Shown: piece by piece, positions 15,107-19,667 of the stretch
Layout of the letters: each line of letters begins with the position of its first letter
Position numbering within the stretch: position 1 is the stretch's first letter
Origin: CAZJYI01 sp964550025
GTDB lineage: Bacteria > Verrucomicrobiota > Kiritimatiellia > UBA8416 > CAYOBW01
Assembly (NCBI GenBank): GCA_964550025.1
Contig: CAZJYI010000187.1
Span: 1 to 19,667, forward strand
DNA length: 19,667 nt
Direction: 5' to 3'
The notes under the pieces: model-generated
Told to the model about the DNA's origin: nothing
Database searches by the model: none
The model's input: the letters and a program-made list of their open reading frames with translations, nothing else
Program-made: the position numbers and the translations under genes

Positions 15107-15951
15107 GACTTGTCCTCCTCGACGACGATGTCGTCGGAGACGAACTCACGCAGCTTCGCCTCTACCACGTCTTTCATGGTGAATTGCGCAACCTGGCACT
15201 GGGCGCACATCCCCCGGAAGGATATGACGACGCGGTTGCCCACGATGTCGATCAGTTCGAGATCGCCGCCGTCCTTCTTCAACAGCGGTCGGATCTCGCG
15301 GTCGATCGTCTCCTCGATCAGGTGCAGCCTCTCGACGATCGTGAGCCGCCGCGCCGGCGCCGCCTGCTCTGAACGCGTCTTTGCCATCTGGGCCTGCGTC
15401 GTCTCGATCAGGGCCTCGATATCGGGAACGCAGGCGCCGCAGGCCCCGCCGGCCTTGCAATAGTTGGTCACTTCTTCAACGGTCTTCAGGTCGTTCTCGC
15501 GGACCACGCGCGTGATCTCCTCCTCGGTGATCCCGAAGCAGTTGCAGACCACTTTCCCCTCGAGCATCTTGCGGCCGCTTTCGCCGGTACGGTAGTTGGC
15601 AATGGCGGCTTCGAGCGCTTCGCGCCCCATCACGGAACAGTGCATCTTCTGCTCGGGCAAACCGCCCAGGAACTCCGCAATTTCCTTGTTTGTGACATTC
15701 TCGGCCTCTTCGAGCGTCATGCCCTTGATCATCTCGGTCAACGCCGACGACGAGGCGATCGCGCTCGCGCAGCCGAAGGTCTGGAATCTTGCATCGGCAA
15801 TGCGGCCTTCGTCGTCCAGTTTGAACATCAGCTTGAGGGCATCCCCACAGGCCATGGATCCGACCATGCCCGTGCCGTCCGGGTTTTCGATCGTGCCCAC
15901 GTTGCGCGGATTCTTGAAATGATCCAATACCTTGTCCGTGTACTCCCACAT
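15103..15951 (-). CDS. nifU: Three-domain Fe-S scaffold NifU
   Basis: 282 residues from the ATG at 15951, preceded by GGAGGT 7 nt upstream; the frame extends to a TTG at 15987, but that start lacks support. The N-terminal IscU-like scaffold (about 1-125) has Cys35 (SMACGDA), Cys61 (FGCASAI) and Cys105 (MHCSVMG). The central [2Fe-2S] BFD-like domain (about 130-180) has Cys136, Cys138, Cys171 and Cys174, matching the spacing of Azotobacter NifU. The C-terminal Nfu domain (about 205-275) has KKDGGDLELIDI and the CAQC pair Cys249/Cys252. All three domains and all expected cysteines are present. It is the first gene of the nifUS operon. Confidence 0.96.
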   Translation of the reverse strand: MWEYTDKVLDHFKNPRNVGTIENPDGTGMVGSMACGDALKLMFKLDDEGRIADARFQTFGCASAIASSSALTEMIKGMTLEEAENVTNKEIAEFLGGLPEQKMHCSVMGREALEAAIANYRTGESGRKMLEGKVVCNCFGITEEEITRVVRENDLKTVEEVTNYCKAGGACGACVPDIEALIETTQAQMAKTRSEQAAPARRLTIVERLHLIEETIDREIRPLLKKDGGDLELIDIVGNRVVISFRGMCAQCQVAQFTMKDVVEAKLREFVSDDIVVEEDKS

Positions 15952-15987
15952 AGTCTCTACCTCCGTCGAACGTCCTGAATTCGTCAA

Positions 15988-16014
15988 TCATGCAGCGCCC
16001 GGGAGCGCATACAT
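15988..16014 (-). other. Possible 8-codon leader ORF before nifU
   Basis: An ATG at 16014 opens MYALPGAA and stops at 15988, inside the predicted nifU leader. AGGTGG lies about 8 nt before it. No conservation can be judged, so this is a weak call. Confidence 0.2.
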
Positions 16015-16049
16015 GAGTATTGCCACCTATTCACTCTCCTTTTCACGCT

Positions 16050-16078
16050 ATTAAAGGCCCCCCGACGCCAATCGTCAA
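16050..16078 (-). promoter_or_regulatory. Predicted sigma-70 promoter of nifUS
   Basis: On the minus strand the -35 is TTGACG (16073-16078), the spacer 17 bp and the -10 TTTAAT (16050-16055), each 5/6 to consensus. Transcription would begin near 16043, giving a leader of about 90 nt. No clear IscR-type operator was recognised. Confidence 0.7.
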
Positions 16079-16571
16079 CGTTCATTCATAGCTTTTTCCG
16101 CTTCAGGCCCTCTCGGCGGGGGGGGGAGAGCTCTCCAAAGTAGCCACGAGCGTGAGCGAGTGGATGTTTCGCCGCGCACGCCCCGTGTTCAGGTCAGGTT
16201 ACCGGGAAGGGAAATGTCGAATATTGAATGCCCAATATCGAAGTGAGAGGGGAAGGGGACGTCCGGAGATGGGTCTCACACTTCAGCATTCAGCAATTCG
16301 GTGTTCGACATTCTGCGGTTTCCCCATCCCCACCACCGCAGCTCTCTTTTCGCTCCTTGCGAGCTGGGTTCTCGTCCCTCCCTCTTCGTCGTGGTCTTCG
16401 TCCGTGTCCTGGTCGACGAAGACAGCGACGAAGACGTCGGAACGTCGTCTCCACGTCTCCGCCAGTCCCCCGGAACGTATCCCTCGAGTACGGCGCGCAT
16501 TTTTTTGCTGTATGTCTCGCGTGCGAGAGCTATGCTGCCATTCTTCACAACGATTCTTGGAGAGAACTACT
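16079..16571. other. Long non-coding gap between nifU and the malic enzyme gene
   Basis: About 490 bp without a credible gene. It holds a G9 run (16120-16128 region), word-like A/T-richer sequence (16216-16320) with the imperfect palindrome GAATATTG...CCAATATC, and a GTCTTCGTC/GACGAAGAC inverted repeat (16394-16402 with 16415-16423 and again 16427-16435). A hairpin TCTCGC-gt-GCGAGA sits at 16515-16528. An upstream in-frame extension of the malic enzyme reaches 16152 but translates these repeats and has no family similarity. Confidence 0.55.
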
Positions 16572-17876
16572 ATGTCTATCAGCCGCGAAGAGATTCTCAG
16601 TTACCATCTGGGCGGAAAGGTCGGTCTGCGCCTCACCAAGCCGCTCAACGATCTGAGAGCCCTCTGCATCGCCTACACCCCCGGCGTCGCCGTCCCCGTC
16701 AGAGAGATTGCGGCCAGTCCCGATACCGTCAATGAATACACGGCCAAGGGCAACCTGGTGGCCGTCGTCAGTGACGGTACGGCCATTCTCGGCCTGGGGG
16801 ACCTGGGTGCAACCGCCAGCATCCCCGTCATGGAAGGCAAGGCCGTGCTTTTCAAGGCCTTCGGCGATGTCGATGGCTGGCCCGTCCCCCTGAACCGCTG
16901 CCGTGTGGGCGGCGCCGACACGGGTCCCACGGACCCCGAACGGGTCATCGACATGGTCTGCGCCCTGGCGCCCATGTACGGCGGCATCAACCTGGAGGAC
17001 ATCGCAGCCCCCGCCTGCTTCGAGATCGAGGACAAGCTGGACGAGCTGCTCGACATTCCCGTCTTTCACGACGACCAGTGGGGCACGGCCGTCATCACTC
17101 TCGCCGGCATCATGAACTACTGCCTGCTCTGCGAACGCGAAATGTCCGAATTGCGCGTCGTGATCAACGGCGCCGGCGCCGCCGGCATCCGCATCGCGGA
17201 GATGCTGAAAGCCGACGGCGTGCAGGACCTTGTGCTATGCGACTCAAAGGGCGTGGTCCGCTCCGAGCGGACGGACCTCAACGCGAAGAAGCGCGAGCAC
17301 GCCGTCGACACCACGGCGCAGACCCTGAGTGAAGTGCTCAAAGACGCGCACGTCTTCATCGGCGTGTCGGTGGCCGACTGCGTCACGCAGGAAGACGTTC
17401 TCTCGATGGAGTCCTACCCCGGCATCTTCGCCATGTCCAATCCCGACCCGGAGATCCGCCCCGAAGCCGTCGCGGAATGCATGGGCGACCGCCCCTACGT
17501 CATGGCCACGGGGCGTTCCGATTTCGCCAACCAGGTCAACAACGTGCTCGGCTTCCCGTTCCTCTTCCGCGGCGCGCTGGATGTCCGCGCCACCGCCATC
17601 GACATTCCGATGAAGGTCGCCGCCGCCCACGCACTGGCCAACGTGGCCCGTGAACCGGTAATCGATGAGGTCCAGGCCCTCTATCCGCACGAACAGCTCG
17701 CCTTCGGCCCCGGGTACGTGATCCCCAAGCCGTTCGACCGGCGCCTGTTCGTCGAAGTCCCACACGCCGTCGCCGCGGCGGCGGTCGAATCGGGAGCGGC
17801 GAAGCAACCCGTCGACCTGGCGCTGCATCGCGAGATTCTCGAGGGCCGCAACGCGGAACGCAGCGTGGCGGGATAG
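16572..17876 (+). CDS. NAD(P)-dependent malic enzyme (no phosphotransacetylase domain)
   Basis: 434 residues from the ATG at 16572, with GGAGAG 7 nt upstream. It would decarboxylate malate to pyruvate and CO2, making NADPH or NADH. Motifs: AYTPGVAVPV with the catalytic Tyr; GLGDLGATASIPVMEGKA, then VLFKAF with the catalytic Lys; GGINLEDIAAPACFEIE metal ligands; and the dinucleotide-binding INGAGAAGIRIAEML. SNPDPEIRPEA, ATGRSDFANQVNNVLGFPF and FGPGYVIPKPFDRRL follow. E. coli MaeB is about 760 residues because of a fused PTA-like domain, which is absent here. Two oddities: the usual HDDQHGTA reads HDDQWGTA, and an extra segment of about 8 residues (RCRVGGADTG) precedes GGINLEDI. Cofactor preference cannot be read with certainty. 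Confidence 0.94.
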   Translation: MSISREEILSYHLGGKVGLRLTKPLNDLRALCIAYTPGVAVPVREIAASPDTVNEYTAKGNLVAVVSDGTAILGLGDLGATASIPVMEGKAVLFKAFGDVDGWPVPLNRCRVGGADTGPTDPERVIDMVCALAPMYGGINLEDIAAPACFEIEDKLDELLDIPVFHDDQWGTAVITLAGIMNYCLLCEREMSELRVVINGAGAAGIRIAEMLKADGVQDLVLCDSKGVVRSERTDLNAKKREHAVDTTAQTLSEVLKDAHVFIGVSVADCVTQEDVLSMESYPGIFAMSNPDPEIRPEAVAECMGDRPYVMATGRSDFANQVNNVLGFPFLFRGALDVRATAIDIPMKVAAAHALANVAREPVIDEVQALYPHEQLAFGPGYVIPKPFDRRLFVEVPHAVAAAAVESGAAKQPVDLALHREILEGRNAERSVAG

Positions 17877-17893
17877 GGGGACAAGGGAGTGGG

Positions 17894-17956
17894 GAAGATC
17901 AGGGTGAAAGACCAGGGGTGCCTGTTCTTCTCCCTCGGTCTTTCGCCTTGATCTTT
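17894..17956. repeat. Imperfect 20-bp inverted repeat after the malic enzyme gene
   Basis: Arms 17894-17913 (GAAGATCAGGGTGAAAGACC) and 17937-17956 pair at 17 of 20 positions. The gap between stop and arm is 17 bp, so it may serve as a terminator. The right arm is followed by a further partial copy of the CTTTCGCCCTAATC word. Confidence 0.6.
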
Positions 17957-18036
17957 CGCCCTAATCTTTTATCCTCATCTCTATCTCGCAGAGAGACGGG
18001 CCTGACAGAACTCAGCCTCGACGGAAAGCAGGAACC

Positions 18037-19667
18037 ATGCTTAGCGACTCTCAGCAAACAGAGCCAGTGAAGAGCGACGGCGGCACTCCCCCGCCCCCCA
18101 TTCCCCCCGCCGAGGCGAAGTTCATCCCACCCCCGCCCGCAAAGCGCGAATCCGCGATGCCGGCGCTGTTGGGGCTTCCGCTCCGCTGGGCCGACACGGC
18201 GATCATCGTGATCCTGGCGACAACGGCCGACTTCTGCCTCTATGGACGACCGGGGGGCGCCGGGGCTGCCTGCGTGCTGATGGCCGGCCTGATCGGACTT
18301 CTGCTCGCGCAACGCAGAACGGTTAACTTCGGGAACTGGGCTCTTGCCATACTTGTGCTGCTCATCGCCGCCATGATGACGTGGCGCCACTGGTGGCTGT
18401 TGCACGCCCTCGGCTGGGCATCGCTTTTTGCGCTCGCAGCCAAGGGGCGCCGTTCGGACTGGCCGCTGCTTGAAGCACTTTGGGCGGCCGTGCAGACGGC
18501 CGTGCAGGCCCCGCTCCGTCTTTGTGGCCATTGCTGTTCGCACGAATCCAAGCGCGGACACAGCGAGGTGACACCCACGAGCATCTACAATCAGATGACC
18601 ACCCGGGTAATCGTGGTTCCAATCGCGGTGACCGCGGTGTTCATTCTCATTTTCGCCGCGGCCAATCCCGTGGTTGCCAGGTTGCTCCAGACGGCCGGCA
18701 CCCACGTCCAGCACTTCTTCCGCCACATCGGCGAATACATAACACCGGGCAGAACGGCGCTGTGGATGCTGTGGCTCGCGTGTTTCGCCGCGCTGATTCG
18801 CCCGGTCGTCAAGAGCGCGGCGGCGGACTGGCTGATGACGCTGGACGAGGGACTGAAAGCGGATGCTGCCGGCACGCCCCACCGCAGCAACTTCGCCGCG
18901 GCATTGTGCACGCTGATCTCGGTCAACGTGCTGTTCCTGGCCTACAACGGCATGGATTCCATCTACCTCTATTTCAAGGCGACCCTGCCGGAAGGAATCA
19001 CGTGGACGGACTACACGCACCGAGGCTGCGGATGGCTCACCCTGGGGCTTTTCGCCAGCAGTACGGTACTCGGTGTGATCTTCTGGCACGGCATGAACTT
19101 CCATCCACGGGCACGGGGGCTCAAAACCCTCTCCTACATCTGGGCCGCGCAGAACGGGGTTCTGGCCGTGGGCACCATGCGGCGCATCCAGATGTACATC
19201 AGCTACAGCGGACTCACGCACCTGCGTCTGACCGGCATCTACGGGTCGCTGCTGGTCGCGGCGGGTTTGGGGATCATGGTGTACAAGGTGCACGCCAACC
19301 GCGGCTTCCTCTGGCTCATGCGGCGCTACGTCCTGGCCTTTTTCTCGGCGCTGACCATACTTGCCCTCACACCGAACGACTGGGTCTGCACGACCTACAA
19401 CGTGAGACGGATCATGGAACACAGGCCGCGCGCGTTGCGGCCCGTCTTTCTGAAGAAACTCTCCCCCGAAGCCCTGCCGCCCCTGATTCCACTCCTGGAC
19501 TATGAGCGCGAGGACGGCGACGAGGGACGCGAACGGATGGTGCGGGAAGGCATAGCGGCTCTCCTGGGACAACACCTGAACCAGCTCGAAGCGCAGGGAC
19601 AGCGGCCCTGGAGCAAGCGCTGTCCTTTATACACAAAAGTCACTGTCTTTCTCTCACGCTTAGGGGG
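18037..19667 (+). CDS. DUF4173-type multi-pass membrane protein, 3' end missing
   Basis: 543 codons are visible; the frame is open to the right edge. The ATG at 18037 follows AGGAA (spacing 2-3 nt, weak) after the acidic MLSDSQQTEPVKSD opening and a Pro-rich tail (GGTPPPPIPPAE, then FIPPPPAK). Several hydrophobic spans follow: ADTAIIVILATTADF, a GAACVLMAGLIGLLL stretch, ALAILVLLIAAMM, VIVVPIAVTAVFILIF, ALWMLWLACFAALI, AALCTLISVNVLFLAY, GWLTLGLFASSTVLG, IYGSLLVAAGLGIMV and YVLAFFSALTILALT. YTHRGCGWL between spans and the soluble YNVRRIMEHRP, SPEALPPLIPLL tail resemble DUF4173/DUF4153 proteins. Function is unknown. A 558-residue frame on the opposite strand covers it but has no recognisable domain. 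Confidence 0.82.
   Translation, partial: MLSDSQQTEPVKSDGGTPPPPIPPAEAKFIPPPPAKRESAMPALLGLPLRWADTAIIVILATTADFCLYGRPGGAGAACVLMAGLIGLLLAQRRTVNFGNWALAILVLLIAAMMTWRHWWLLHALGWASLFALAAKGRRSDWPLLEALWAAVQTAVQAPLRLCGHCCSHESKRGHSEVTPTSIYNQMTTRVIVVPIAVTAVFILIFAAANPVVARLLQTAGTHVQHFFRHIGEYITPGRTALWMLWLACFAALIRPVVKSAAADWLMTLDEGLKADAAGTPHRSNFAAALCTLISVNVLFLAYNGMDSIYLYFKATLPEGITWTDYTHRGCGWLTLGLFASSTVLGVIFWHGMNFHPRARGLKTLSYIWAAQNGVLAVGTMRRIQMYISYSGLTHLRLTGIYGSLLVAAGLGIMVYKVHANRGFLWLMRRYVLAFFSALTILALTPNDWVCTTYNVRRIMEHRPRALRPVFLKKLSPEALPPLIPLLDYEREDGDEGRERMVREGIAALLGQHLNQLEAQGQRPWSKRCPLYTKVTVFLSRLG

Noticed and set aside
15952..15987. Longer NifU start at a TTG
   Set aside because: The ATG at 15951 has a GGAGGT at good distance and matches the NifU N-terminus.
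16152..16571. Upstream extension of the malic enzyme
   Set aside because: It translates intergenic repeats; the family start and a Shine-Dalgarno are at 16572.
17899..19575. 558-residue minus-strand frame
   Set aside because: His/Arg/Gly-rich with no domain; antisense to the DUF4173-like membrane gene, which has clear hydrophobic spans.

Overview
The window looks like a GC-rich chromosomal stretch from a bacterium of the PVC group, probably Verrucomicrobiota or Kiritimatiellota. This is inferred from gene style, not from a marker gene. The signs are a C-terminal DPDGDG...NILEYAL tail on a giant secreted protein, a secreted lamin-tail protein, a eukaryote-type hexokinase in a bacterium, a NifU-NifS pair, and gaps filled with short palindromic and word-like repeats. 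No tRNA, rRNA, CRISPR array, phage or plasmid backbone was seen.

Left part (1-2450): the start of a secreted lamin-tail-domain protein reads leftward off the edge. Divergent from it is a secreted protein of unknown function (388-1149) with an arrangement reminiscent of clan CD (caspase/CHAT-like) His and Cys motifs. Next comes a REP-associated tyrosine transposase (RAYT, 1505-2182) embedded in palindromic repeats. A 123-bp composite repeat occurs on both sides of the transposase gene, and each copy begins exactly on the TAG stop codon of the gene before it. The single repeat units are GTAG plus a hairpin, the architecture RAYT enzymes are known to recognise.

Middle (2447-9654): a giant secreted PhoD-like phosphoesterase on the minus strand is divergent from a stand-alone elongation factor G gene on the plus strand. 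EF-G is followed by an 18-bp-stem inverted repeat.

Right-middle (9857-15951, all minus strand): a DUF72 protein, a eukaryote-type hexokinase, a Y-family DNA polymerase, the cysteine desulfurase NifS and the scaffold NifU. The polymerase has a clear promoter, TTGACC-17-TATTAA, whose spacer is filled by a GAAC-N4-GTTC LexA-type box. The -10 lies so close to the ATG that the message may be leaderless. nifU and nifS overlap by ATGA and form an Fe-S assembly operon behind a strong predicted promoter. Between the polymerase and nifS lies a 48-bp tandem repeat, a perfect 24-bp inverted repeat and a 24-bp direct repeat.

Right end (16572-19667): an NAD(P)-dependent malic enzyme without the phosphotransacetylase domain, then a DUF4173-type multi-pass membrane protein that runs off the window. 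This last gene has no stop inside the window and is easily missed, because a long antisense frame covers it.

The most interesting items are the RAYT/REP island with its stop-codon junctions, the SOS-type promoter of the polymerase, and the putative His/Cys secreted protein.
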